Assembly: GCA_029881015.1 (NCBI GenBank)
Contig: JAOUNK010000049.1
Span: forward strand, 1 to 13,260
DNA length: 13,260 nucleotides
Direction: 5' to 3'
Origin: Gammaproteobacteria bacterium
GTDB taxonomy: Bacteria; Pseudomonadota; Gammaproteobacteria; Steroidobacterales; Woeseiaceae
Translations under genes and position numbers: made by a program
Notes under the pieces: model-generated
The model's database searches: none
What the model was told of the DNA's origin: nothing
The model's input: only the letters and a program-made list of their open reading frames with translations
Shown: positions 1-6,527 of the stretch, piece after piece
How positions within the stretch are numbered: position 1 is the stretch's first letter
Layout: each line of letters begins with the position of its first letter

Positions 1-1822
1 TTGCGCCTGCCACGGTGCCTTCGCGCGTCGCAAAATCGCCGACCGCAAAAACCGGGGTCTCAAGCAGTCCCAGTAACTGCATGCCTTCGCGGACCTCGGT
101 TCCTTCCGGGAAGACAGACAGGTCGGGCGACTGGCCGAGCGCCAGGATGACGCGATGGCAGTCCAGGTCGAAATCCGAAGCCGCGACCTCCTGCGGGGAA
201 CGACGACCGGACTCATCCGCTTCGCCAAGTTCCATCCGGCAGCAAGTCAAGCGGTAGTGGCGGCGCGCACCGTCGGTCCGGACTTCGTGCAGGGCGACGG
301 GCTGGGTCAGGTAGTCGATCTCGATGCCTTCTTCCAGCGTCTCGTCGATCTCCTCGGCAATGGCCGGCATTTCCTTGCGGGTACGGCGATAGACCACCCG
401 TACGCTGGCCGCGCCAAGCCGCAGCGCCGAGCGCGCGGCGTCCATCGCGGTATTGCCGCCGCCGATAACGACGATGTCTTCGCCGTCGACGCGGACCTCG
501 TTACGATGCACGCGGTCGAGGAAGTCGATGCCCTGTGTCACAGCCGTGGCACTGTCCATGCCGAGCTGCAGATCGCGTTGCTCCTGCTGGCCCGTGGCAA
601 CCAGCACGGCATCGTGGCTGCGAGCGAGGTCGAGCACGGCCTGGCGGTCGATCCTGTGACGGGTTTCCACCGCTACACCGAGATCCAGTATGCGGTCGAT
701 TTCCTTGCTGACAATATCGTCGGGCAGGCGGAACTCGGGAATGCCGGTACGCAACAACCCGCCGATTTCCGGGCCGGATTCATAAATCTTCACGCGGTAG
801 CCGTAGCGTGCGAGGTGCCAGGCTGCCGTGAGTCCGGCAGGCCCGGAACCGACAATGGCGACCTTTTCATCGCGGGCGGTCTCGGGTTCGATGCTAACCG
901 TGCCCTTGTCGCCGGCGTAGCGTTCTAGCTGCCGGACATTGACCGCGCCGTCGAGTTCGATGCGATTGCAGTTCTGCATGCAGGGGGCAGGGCAGGCCCT
1001 GCCACAGACGGAAGGGAATGGCGACGTGCGCAAAATGATCTCCAGCGCCGCGTCGACCTCGTCATGCGCCAGCGCATTGAGGAAGCCCTGTACGTTGTTG
1101 CCGGCCGGGCAGATGTGGTTGCAGGGCGGAATCATTTGCTGCCGGTGTGGTTGTTCGGTCGCCCATTGTCCTGTCTTGATCGCCGGCGGCGGCATTGCTG
1201 CACCGCTGAGAATACTATGGCCCCGAGCCGTGTTTGGCGGCGCGAGACTGTCAGTAAGCGGATTCGTGTCGGCCGGTGTCGCGACAAGGCGCACTTCTTC
1301 GAAAGCGCGATTCGCAGCGGTGATGTTCGCACCGGCAAATCCAAGGTGCTCGAGCGCGGCAATGATCTCCTCGAGCGGCATGCCGAGCATCCTGCCGACC
1401 GCGCCCGCGAGTGCCGTGTTGACGATGGGCACGCTGCGGGTTCCGAGATCGTTGTCACGCGCGATGGACGTCGCGTCGACGGTCGCTATGCAGTTGCGCG
1501 GGAACCGCTCCGTGAATTCCTCGGGTGGCTGTGTTGCGTTCAGCAGGATCCAGCCGCCGGCCTTGAGACCTGCACAAATCCGGGTCCCGATCAGGGTCGG
1601 GTCGAGCACGACAATGTGATCGGGCTCGTAGATCAGGTTGCGATTGGTGATGGGATCGTCTGCAAAGCGGCAGAACGCCTGGACCGGAGCCCCGGATCGT
1701 TCTGCGGCGTAGAGACCGAAAGCCTGTACCGACTGTCCCTGCAAGAAGCGCGACGTTGCAATGAGTTTCGCGAGAGTGACGCCGCCCTGGCCGCCTCGGC
1801 CATGAATGCGAATTTCAATCAT
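1..1822 (-). CDS. 2-oxoacid:acceptor oxidoreductase gamma subunit fused to GltD-like FAD/NAD(P)H oxidoreductase (3' end beyond window)
   Basis: The frame stays open from an ATG at 1822 to the window edge, giving 607 residues with no stop. Residues 1-185 look like the gamma domain of pyruvate/2-oxoacid:ferredoxin oxidoreductases: it opens MIEIRIHGRGGQGG, typical of that subunit. Residues 230-300 form the cysteine-rich helical domain of GltD-type proteins, with C234, C238, C273, C277, C281 and C285 (CGRACPAPC). An FAD Rossmann motif VGSGPAG lies at 324-330, an NAD(P) motif IGGGNTAMD near 453-461, and the C-terminal family signature AVGDFATREGTV at 593-604, so little should be missing. In this family the gamma domain helps pass electrons from 2-oxoacid oxidation, and the GltD part exchanges electrons with NAD(P)H. 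Catalytic alpha/beta subunits are not in the window; they may lie downstream, past base 1. No Shine-Dalgarno sequence sits next to the ATG. Domain calls are firm; the substrate is unknown. Confidence 0.85.
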   Translation of the reverse strand, partial: MIEIRIHGRGGQGGVTLAKLIATSRFLQGQSVQAFGLYAAERSGAPVQAFCRFADDPITNRNLIYEPDHIVVLDPTLIGTRICAGLKAGGWILLNATQPPEEFTERFPRNCIATVDATSIARDNDLGTRSVPIVNTALAGAVGRMLGMPLEEIIAALEHLGFAGANITAANRAFEEVRLVATPADTNPLTDSLAPPNTARGHSILSGAAMPPPAIKTGQWATEQPHRQQMIPPCNHICPAGNNVQGFLNALAHDEVDAALEIILRTSPFPSVCGRACPAPCMQNCNRIELDGAVNVRQLERYAGDKGTVSIEPETARDEKVAIVGSGPAGLTAAWHLARYGYRVKIYESGPEIGGLLRTGIPEFRLPDDIVSKEIDRILDLGVAVETRHRIDRQAVLDLARSHDAVLVATGQQEQRDLQLGMDSATAVTQGIDFLDRVHRNEVRVDGEDIVVIGGGNTAMDAARSALRLGAASVRVVYRRTRKEMPAIAEEIDETLEEGIEIDYLTQPVALHEVRTDGARRHYRLTCCRMELGEADESGRRSPQEVAASDFDLDCHRVILALGQSPDLSVFPEGTEVREGMQLLGLLETPVFAVGDFATREGTVAGA

Positions 1823-1845
1823 TTTGGCACCGTGGGGAATATAAA

Positions 1846-1851
1846 CCCTCC
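1846..1851 (-). promoter_or_regulatory. Shine-Dalgarno-like GGAGGG far upstream of the fusion gene
   Basis: On the minus strand a perfect GGAGGG lies 23 bases before the ATG at 1822, too far for normal use. An in-frame ATT codon at 1838-1840 lies 5 bases after it and would add six residues. Flanking arms GGCGCC (1853-1858) and GGCACC (1826-1831) can pair around it as a hairpin with one G-U pair. Start choice and function are uncertain. Confidence 0.3.
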
Positions 1852-1875
1852 GGGCGCCTGGCCAAATAAGTACAT

Positions 1876-1893
1876 GCCGCCAAAAAGCGCGGC
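1876..1893 (-). terminator. Weak hairpin downstream of trhP
   Basis: GCCGC at 1876-1880 and GCGGC at 1889-1893 form a 5-bp GC stem with an 8-base loop. The hairpin follows the trhP stop in the direction of transcription, but no run of T follows the stem on the transcript strand. The neighbouring 1900-1930 is AT-rich and could hold the promoter of the next gene leftward, although no clear -35/-10 pair was found. Confidence 0.2.
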
Positions 1894-1929
1894 TTGTCGA
1901 CGTATTTAACTAATTGATATTAAACTGGA

Positions 1930-3270
1930 TTATTGTGATTCCGGCGGCGTGCGCGGCAGGTAGCGGACGAGCATGGAGAATTCGTTGACGGTACCGGGAT
2001 CGATGTCCTCCGGGAGAGGAATCTTCACGACGTGTCCCGAGCCCGGCGCGACGTCGACCGGCTGGTCGTCCCGGTTCCTGATTTCCGGCAGGTCGAACGT
2101 GATGTTGCCCGAAGGTGTGACGAGTTCCATCAGGTCGCCGGGAAAAAAGCGATTCTTGACGTCAACAGTCAACCAGCGATCGTTGATGTCCAGCATCTCC
2201 CCGACGAGTTGCTGCCGGTCGGACTTGGATGCACCCTGTTCGTAGTTCTGGTATTCCTTCGGCGGATGGCGCCGATAGAAGCCTTCCGTATAGCCACGAT
2301 TGGAAAGGCCCTCGAGCTCGTCCATCATGCCCATGTCGAACTCCCGACCTGCCGCGGCATCCTCAATGGCGCGGTGATAAACCTGGGTTGTGCGCGCCGT
2401 GTAGTAGGCCGACTTGGTGCGGCCCTCGATTTTCAGGGAGTCGATACCCATCTTCGCGAGTTCGTGCACGTGCTGCACGGCGCGCAGGTCGCGCGAGTTC
2501 ATGATGTAGGTGCCGTGCTCGTCCTCGTAGGCCGGCATGAGTTCGCCAGGCCGTGTCTCTTCCTCGAGCAGCGCAGCCTTCATCTCGACGGGCTCGGCAC
2601 CGGCGGGTTCGTACTCGACCGGAACCACATCGCCCGTGCTGGTTTCGCGGCCCTCGTAGGCGTTGTACTTCCACCGGCAGGTGTTGGTACAGGCACCCTG
2701 GTTTGAATCGCGATGCGACAGGTACCCGGACAGGAGGCAGCGTCCGGAGTAAGCGATGCACAGGGCGCCGTGAACAAAAACCTCCAGCTCCATGTCCGGG
2801 CATTCCTCGCGGATCTCCGCGACTTCCCTGAGCGACAGTTCACGCGACAGGATGATGCGTGTCAGCCCCATTTGCTGCCAGAACCGTACCGACGCGTAAT
2901 TGACGACGTTTGACTGCACTGACAGGTGAACCGGCACATGGGGGAACGCCTCCCGCACCATCATGATCAGGCCGGGGTCCGACATGATCAGGGCGTCCGG
3001 GCCCATGCCGATGATGGGTTCCAGGTCGCGCAGGTAGTTCTTGAGCTTGTTGTTGTGTGGGGCGATGTTGCTGGCCAGGAAGAACAGCTTACCCGCGGCA
3101 TGCGCCTCCTCGATACCCTGGGCAAGGACCTCTTCCTTGCTGAATTCATTGTTGCGCACGCGCAGGCTGTAGCGCGGCTGGCCCGCATACACCGCATCAG
3201 CACCGTAGGCGAAGGCAAAGCGCATGTTCTTGAGCGTGCCCGCGGGCGACAGGAGTTCGGGTTTTTTCAT
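1930..3270 (-). CDS. trhP: tRNA 5-hydroxyuridine synthase (U32 family, YegQ/TrhP)
   Basis: The 446-residue protein begins MKKPELLSPAGTLKNMRFAF and matches E. coli YegQ, now called TrhP, over its whole length as I remember that sequence. TrhP makes 5-hydroxyuridine at position 34 of several tRNAs, the first step toward cmo5U/mcmo5U. The reaction depends on prephenate and on iron-sulfur cluster assembly, and acts in the cytoplasm. The U32 signature runs from EVFVHGALC to SGRCLLS. The four conserved cysteines are C171, C178, C194 and C198, likely cluster ligands. The start at 3270 is preferred to an in-frame TTG at 3300 because homology begins there and a consensus -10 box overlaps the TTG. The gene is divergent from asnA. 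The old label 'protease' should not be read as function. Confidence 0.95.
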   Translation of the reverse strand: MKKPELLSPAGTLKNMRFAFAYGADAVYAGQPRYSLRVRNNEFSKEEVLAQGIEEAHAAGKLFFLASNIAPHNNKLKNYLRDLEPIIGMGPDALIMSDPGLIMMVREAFPHVPVHLSVQSNVVNYASVRFWQQMGLTRIILSRELSLREVAEIREECPDMELEVFVHGALCIAYSGRCLLSGYLSHRDSNQGACTNTCRWKYNAYEGRETSTGDVVPVEYEPAGAEPVEMKAALLEEETRPGELMPAYEDEHGTYIMNSRDLRAVQHVHELAKMGIDSLKIEGRTKSAYYTARTTQVYHRAIEDAAAGREFDMGMMDELEGLSNRGYTEGFYRRHPPKEYQNYEQGASKSDRQQLVGEMLDINDRWLTVDVKNRFFPGDLMELVTPSGNITFDLPEIRNRDDQPVDVAPGSGHVVKIPLPEDIDPGTVNEFSMLVRYLPRTPPESQ

Positions 3271-3299
3271 GGGATCGGCCGGGTCAAAAAAGTCGCGCA

Positions 3300-3305
3300 A
3301 TTATA
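3300..3305 (-). promoter_or_regulatory. Consensus -10 box of the trhP promoter
   Basis: The minus strand reads TATAAT, a perfect sigma-70 -10 element, 29 bases before the trhP ATG. The best -35 at 16-base spacing is GGGAAA, a weak 3-of-6 match. Transcription would start near 3293, giving a leader of about 22 bases and leaving out the upstream TTG codon. Confidence 0.5.
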
Positions 3306-3399
3306 CAGGGCGGGCACGGTATTTCCCGGTTACGGCGCAATTCGTTTGTTACTTTCCACGATAGTATCAGCGATCCGCGAAGCATCTAATGACGGAGTC

Positions 3400-3416
3400 T
3401 GATCAGGCACCTGTCA
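3400..3416. promoter_or_regulatory. Imperfect palindrome in the asnA leader
   Basis: The bases TGATCAGGCACCTGTCA form a 7-bp inverted repeat (TGA-CAGG / CCTG-TCA) with one extra T and a CA centre, ending 14 bases before the asnA ribosome binding site. It could be an operator or a small leader hairpin. E. coli asnA is controlled by AsnC, but this site was not matched to an AsnC consensus. Confidence 0.25.
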
Positions 3417-3442
3417 TTCCCCTGTGCTTTGGAGGCAAGAAA

Positions 3443-4570
3443 ATGCTGGATAAACGAACTGACCTGGCAGGCCCGGGAATCAGTACCTACGAGGCTGTTG
3501 AAAAAGTCCTGCCCAGGGACTATGCATCCCTGCTCGATGTGAAACGCACACAGCAGGCCATCTTTGACGTCAAGGAGTACATCGAAAAAGGACTCGCCCG
3601 GGAGCTGAACCTGATGATGGTCCAGGTGCCGCTTATCGTCGAGGCCTCGTCGGGCATGAACGACATGCTGGACCGCGATGGCTCAAGGACCCCGGTCGAA
3701 TTTCCTTGCGGTCTCGGGCTGGACGTACCGATTCGCGCGTCGATCGTGCAGGCCGCGACCAAGTGGAAGCGCTGGGCGTTGCAGCAATTCGAATGCGACG
3801 TGCACGAAGGCATCAACACCGACATGCGGGCCGTCCGCAAAGATTACTTCCTCGATCACGACCACAGTGCCTACGTGGACCAGTGGGACTGGGAGCAGGT
3901 CATCACGGAAGAAGATCGCACGCTCGATTACCTGACGATGGTTGTGAAAAAGATCTGGAAGGTCTTCGTTGGTGCCGAAAAGATGGTGATGGACAAATAC
4001 CCCGAGCTGCAGGATCCCCGTTTCCCGCCGTTGCCCGAAGAGCTGCATTTCATCCATGCCGAGGAAATCCTGGCCCGGTATCCCGACCTGCCCCGCAAGG
4101 AGCGTGAGACGAGGATCGTCCAGGAAATTGGCGCCGTCTTTATCTACGGCATTGGCTGGGTCCTGGACGATGGCTACCCGCATGAAATGCGTGCTGCCGA
4201 CTACGACGACTGGGTAACGCCCACGATCGAAAAAGACGGCAAACTCATGCATGGACTGAACGGCGATATTCTCGTTTACAACCATGTAACGAAACGTCGC
4301 CACGAGCTCTCCTCGATGGGCATTCGCGTTACCAAGGACACGCTGCGCGAACAGATGAAGATTGCCGAGCGCGAAGACGAGCTGTCGCAGCCCTATCACC
4401 AGATGATCCTGAACGATGAGATTCCCTTGTCGATCGGTGGTGGCATTGGCCAGTCGCGCGTGCAGATGCTGTTGCTGCGCAAGGCCCACCTCGGCGAGGT
4501 CAGCACGACGGTGTGGCCCAGAGCGCTGCACGAGGTGTGCGGGAAGCACAATATTCACGTGCTCAGGTAA
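3443..4570 (+). CDS. asnA: Aspartate--ammonia ligase (asparagine synthetase A)
   Basis: This cytoplasmic enzyme makes asparagine from aspartate, ammonia and ATP. Its fold resembles class II aminoacyl-tRNA synthetases. The 375-residue product shows the AsnA landmarks in order: ATKWKRWAL (105-113), NTDMRAVRKD (125-134), AYVDQWDWE (143-151), HAEEILARYPDL (205-216), AADYDDW (251-257), GLNGDILVYN (271-280), ELSSMGIRV (288-296) and the ATP-site motif IGGGIGQSR (331-339). It is about 45 residues longer than the E. coli enzyme, partly from an N-terminal extension of about 35 residues. An open frame reaches back to 3389, but GGAGG at 3431-3435 lies 7 bases before the ATG at 3443, which decides the start. 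It is divergent from trhP and followed by a 107-bp gap. No key residue looks missing. Confidence 0.95.
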   Translation: MLDKRTDLAGPGISTYEAVEKVLPRDYASLLDVKRTQQAIFDVKEYIEKGLARELNLMMVQVPLIVEASSGMNDMLDRDGSRTPVEFPCGLGLDVPIRASIVQAATKWKRWALQQFECDVHEGINTDMRAVRKDYFLDHDHSAYVDQWDWEQVITEEDRTLDYLTMVVKKIWKVFVGAEKMVMDKYPELQDPRFPPLPEELHFIHAEEILARYPDLPRKERETRIVQEIGAVFIYGIGWVLDDGYPHEMRAADYDDWVTPTIEKDGKLMHGLNGDILVYNHVTKRRHELSSMGIRVTKDTLREQMKIAEREDELSQPYHQMILNDEIPLSIGGGIGQSRVQMLLLRKAHLGEVSTTVWPRALHEVCGKHNIHVLR

Positions 4571-4581
4571 TGGACAACAGG

Positions 4582-4616
4582 GTCAGAAGGTGTGCGAGGT
4601 ACGTACATCTTCTGAC
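4582..4616. repeat. 12-bp inverted repeat after asnA
   Basis: GTCAGAAGGTGT (4582-4593) pairs with ACATCTTCTGAC (4605-4616) around an 11-base loop, with one G-T pair. The loop overlaps a short palindrome GTACGTAC (4599-4606). No T-run follows, so a classical terminator is doubtful. The size and the GTCAGA ends would also fit a REP-type extragenic palindrome. A further GTCAGA occurs at 4669-4674. Confidence 0.5.
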
Positions 4617-4638
4617 TTCTGAATGCCGCCACGGCCCG

Positions 4639-4644
4639 TATATT
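4639..4644 (+). promoter_or_regulatory. Possible -10 box for the cytochrome/beta-barrel gene
   Basis: TATATT matches 5 of 6 bases of the -10 consensus and lies 33 bases before the ATG at 4678. The best -35 at 16-base spacing is TTCTGA (4617-4622), a 3-of-6 match, so the call is weak. Confidence 0.3.
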
Positions 4645-4677
4645 GTTTCATTAGACGCCTCTAATGGAGTCAGACCC

Positions 4678-5748
4678 ATGTTCTTTCATCGTCATCCCCT
4701 GATTGCGCTGTTGTCGGTTACGGGACTGGTGTTCCTGCCCGCGGCGGTAAACGCGACCGACCTCGAGGCCGGCAAGTCCATATTCGAATCGACCTGCGCG
4801 GTGTGTCACGGGGTGAACGGCCGGCCCGATCCCGACAGCCCCGTCGTGCAGGGGCTCGGTACGCAGCCCGCGGATCTCTCTGATCCGTTGTTCAACAGCC
4901 GCGAACCCGCCGGCGACTGGAGGATGGTCATCAAGTACGGCGGCCATGCCATGGGTATCGGCGAGAAGATGCCGGCGCACAAGGACGCGCTGACGGATGA
5001 GCAGATCGCCGACGTGACCGCCTATGGCAAATCGCTGGTGGACACGAGTGCTTACCCGCCGGGCGAGATGAACCTGTTCCTGCCGACGCGCACCAAGAAG
5101 GCATTTCCCGAAGACGAGGTCGTGTACAAGGGTCGCTACACAGACCAGGCCGGCGAGAACCCGTTGAAAAGCGTACTCGAGATAGAGAAGCGTATCGGCA
5201 AGCGGGGGCAGGGCATCCTGGAGCTCGTACACGTCAACGATGCAGCCGGGAGCGAATTGACCGACGTCGAGCTCGGCTACAAGCATGCCTTGTCGTGGAG
5301 TGAGTCGCATATCCTGTCGGGCGCAGTCATCTTCGCGGCGCCGGTGAATTCCGGCGACAGCGATGGCGAACTGCAGACCTATCTCGCCTATGGCAGGAAA
5401 TTTTCGCCGTCATGGATTCTGCAAAGCAGTCTGCGACTGAAGTTCCCGATGGACAAAGCCAGCGACGGCGCCGTCGAACTCGCCGGCGCCGTTCATTATG
5501 TTCACACGCCCTGGCCGAGGCGTGTGTTCCCGGGTCTGGAAATTATCGCAGAGAGCCCATTCCGGTCGCGCAACGGAGACGTTGAATGGACCGCGCTGCC
5601 CCAGGTTCGCGTCGGGCTGACGCGCGGTGGGCACGTGGCGTTGAACCTGGCGGTGGAGCTACCGCTCTCCGGGCAGTCCTGGGACAACCGGGCCTATCTC
5701 ACGCTCCTCTGGGATTTTGCCGATGGCAGTTTCTTCAAGGGCTGGTGA
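4678..5748 (+). CDS. Exported cytochrome c with C-terminal outer-membrane-like beta-sheet domain
   Basis: The 356-residue product opens with a signal peptide (MFFHRHPLIALLSV..., cleavage likely after AVNA, residue 26). Residues 28-125 are a class I cytochrome c domain: haem motif CAVCH at 40-44 and a likely axial methionine in GEKMPAHKD (M98). From about 150 to 356 the sequence becomes short alternating polar/hydrophobic stretches with aromatic edges (HILSGAVIFAAP, QTYLAYGRKF, AYLTLLWDF) and ends in tryptophan, as outer-membrane beta-strands often do. The C-terminal half resembles the porin-like domains annotated as putative transporters or phenol-pathway proteins, but I could not assign a family. 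GGAG at 4665-4668 supports the start; a longer open frame to 4513 lacks a signal peptide and overlaps asnA. A possible role is electron transfer at or across the outer membrane; this is inference. Confidence 0.8.
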   Translation: MFFHRHPLIALLSVTGLVFLPAAVNATDLEAGKSIFESTCAVCHGVNGRPDPDSPVVQGLGTQPADLSDPLFNSREPAGDWRMVIKYGGHAMGIGEKMPAHKDALTDEQIADVTAYGKSLVDTSAYPPGEMNLFLPTRTKKAFPEDEVVYKGRYTDQAGENPLKSVLEIEKRIGKRGQGILELVHVNDAAGSELTDVELGYKHALSWSESHILSGAVIFAAPVNSGDSDGELQTYLAYGRKFSPSWILQSSLRLKFPMDKASDGAVELAGAVHYVHTPWPRRVFPGLEIIAESPFRSRNGDVEWTALPQVRVGLTRGGHVALNLAVELPLSGQSWDNRAYLTLLWDFADGSFFKGW

Positions 5749-5758
5749 AGCGCAATGC

Positions 5759-5781
5759 TGTGAAATTAACAGTGTGAAATT
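5759..5781 (+). repeat. Direct repeat TGTGAAATT flanking the -35 box
   Basis: Two identical copies of TGTGAAATT, at 5759-5767 and 5773-5781, are 14 bases apart from start to start. The -35 element falls on the end of the first copy and the gap. The placement suits a regulator site, but no known regulator is recognised. Confidence 0.4.
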
Positions 5782-5794
5782 CTTTTTGTAAAAT
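5766..5794 (+). promoter_or_regulatory. Sigma-70 promoter of the malate synthase G-like gene
   Basis: TTAACA (5766-5771, 5 of 6 matches to -35) and TAAAAT (5789-5794, 5 of 6 matches to -10) are separated by exactly 17 bases in an AT-rich island. Transcription would start near 5801, giving a leader of about 73 bases before the ATG at 5874. Confidence 0.6.
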
Positions 5795-5825
5795 TTAAGG
5801 AAGTTCTTTCGTAGTATCGGCTCAA

Positions 5826-5845
5826 GGCCTCTATACGTAGAAGCC
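5826..5845 (+). promoter_or_regulatory. Leader hairpin of the malate synthase G-like gene
   Basis: GGCCTCTA (5826-5833) and TAGAAGCC (5838-5845) form an 8-bp stem with one mismatch and a TACG (UNCG-type) tetraloop. It lies within the predicted leader, 16 bases before the ribosome binding site. Function unknown. Confidence 0.3.
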
Positions 5846-5873
5846 GCAATACTGAACCTACGGGGGAATTGCG

Positions 5874-6335
5874 ATGCAACACACGACGCTGGAAACAAAG
5901 GACGCCCAACAGGGTATTTTTGCCAACGAGCTGTGCCGCGTGCCGCACGGCGATGCCGGCCTGCTCGAAAACACCGCAAGAATTCTCGACAACCTGGTTC
6001 CGCTGCGAGGCGCGAGTCACGCCGACGTTGTCGAGTACCGTGTCGAAATCCCGATGCGTTACGCCGAGTGCGTCGCGGTCCTTGCCGACGGCAGCCAGGC
6101 GCGCTTCGTCAACCCGCGCAAGTTCCTCGGCTGGTCGAGCCACGACGCTCGCCGCTCGCTGCTGTTTCGCAACAACGACATGACGCTCGAGGTGGAAGTC
6201 GACAACCGCGCGGCAGAGCGGGAGCGCAGCACGGTGCGCAGCATCAATCTCCAGGCGGCGATGCGCGAAGGCGCGAACCGCATCAAGAAGTTCATCGGCA
6301 TCAACGGCGACCTGCTTACTCTGCCCGCGATGTAG
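5874..6335 (+). CDS. Small protein resembling the stand-alone insertion domain of malate synthase G
   Basis: The 153-residue product has no signal peptide or membrane segment. Residues 36-110 align by eye with the alpha/beta insertion domain of malate synthase G: RILDNLVPL parallels RFLDESLPL of E. coli GlcB, followed by the pattern DVV...L..G...P..F.GW......LLFRNN....VEVD, where GlcB has DVV...L..G...P..F.GY......LLKNN....LQID. A five-residue insertion sits near 59-64. The TIM-barrel catalytic domain, which binds acetyl-CoA, glyoxylate and magnesium, is absent, so malate synthase activity is not expected. GGGGGA (5862-5867) is well placed before the ATG and a good promoter lies upstream, so it looks like a working gene and not debris. 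It stands alone, with a convergent HAD remnant overlapping its stop. Function unknown; the distant homology needs a profile search. Confidence 0.65.
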   Translation: MQHTTLETKDAQQGIFANELCRVPHGDAGLLENTARILDNLVPLRGASHADVVEYRVEIPMRYAECVAVLADGSQARFVNPRKFLGWSSHDARRSLLFRNNDMTLEVEVDNRAAERERSTVRSINLQAAMREGANRIKKFIGINGDLLTLPAM

Positions 6336-6520
6336 TGCGGTAGGTATTCTCGTAGCGAATTCGTTCCTTGCCGCCGGTTACCTCGAGTAACTGCCGATAC
6401 AGGGTCCGGTCCCGGTGCCGGTCGAGGCCGGCGCCCGCGAACGCCCGGTTGATTGCACGCCGGTGAGTTTGCTCCGTCTCGGACAGCCGTACCGTCGACG
6501 TCGAAAATGATGGCCCTGTC
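6332..6520 (-). pseudogene. Frameshifted, truncated HAD phosphatase (CbbY-like) remnant
   Basis: On the minus strand RAIIFDVDGT (plus-strand 6488-6517) is the HAD motif I with its aspartate nucleophile. One extra base near 6484-6490 moves the reading frame, after which SETEQTHRRAINRAF, GLDRHRDRTLYRQLL and VTGGKERIR continue as in CbbY-type phosphatases. A second shift near 6350-6355 returns to the first frame, which reads EYLPHY. Homology then stops at the end of the convergent gene, after about 65 of the usual roughly 250 residues, so motifs II-IV are absent. No start codon lies between the upstream aldehyde dehydrogenase stop (6528) and motif I. It may once have been the next gene of that operon. 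Confidence 0.75.
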
Positions 6521-6527
6521 CTTGGCT

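Noticed and set aside
155..1909. Several long plus-strand open frames (155-928, 939-1619, 1064-1909)
   Set aside because: They lie antisense to the oxidoreductase fusion, whose domains and motifs are clear. High GC makes such shadow frames common, and none shows a domain.
3298..3300. TTG start for trhP, adding ten residues
   Set aside because: It overlaps the consensus -10 box, has no ribosome site, and homologues begin at the ATG at 3270.
3683..4558. 291-codon minus-strand frame
   Set aside because: Antisense to asnA, which carries all family motifs.
4513..4677. Upstream extension of the cytochrome/beta-barrel gene
   Set aside because: It overlaps asnA and would bury the signal peptide; the ATG at 4678 has a ribosome site and begins the signal peptide.
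6377..6391. Hairpin GTTAC/GTAAC as a terminator between convergent genes
   Set aside because: The stem is only 5 bp, has no T-run, and lies inside the HAD remnant.
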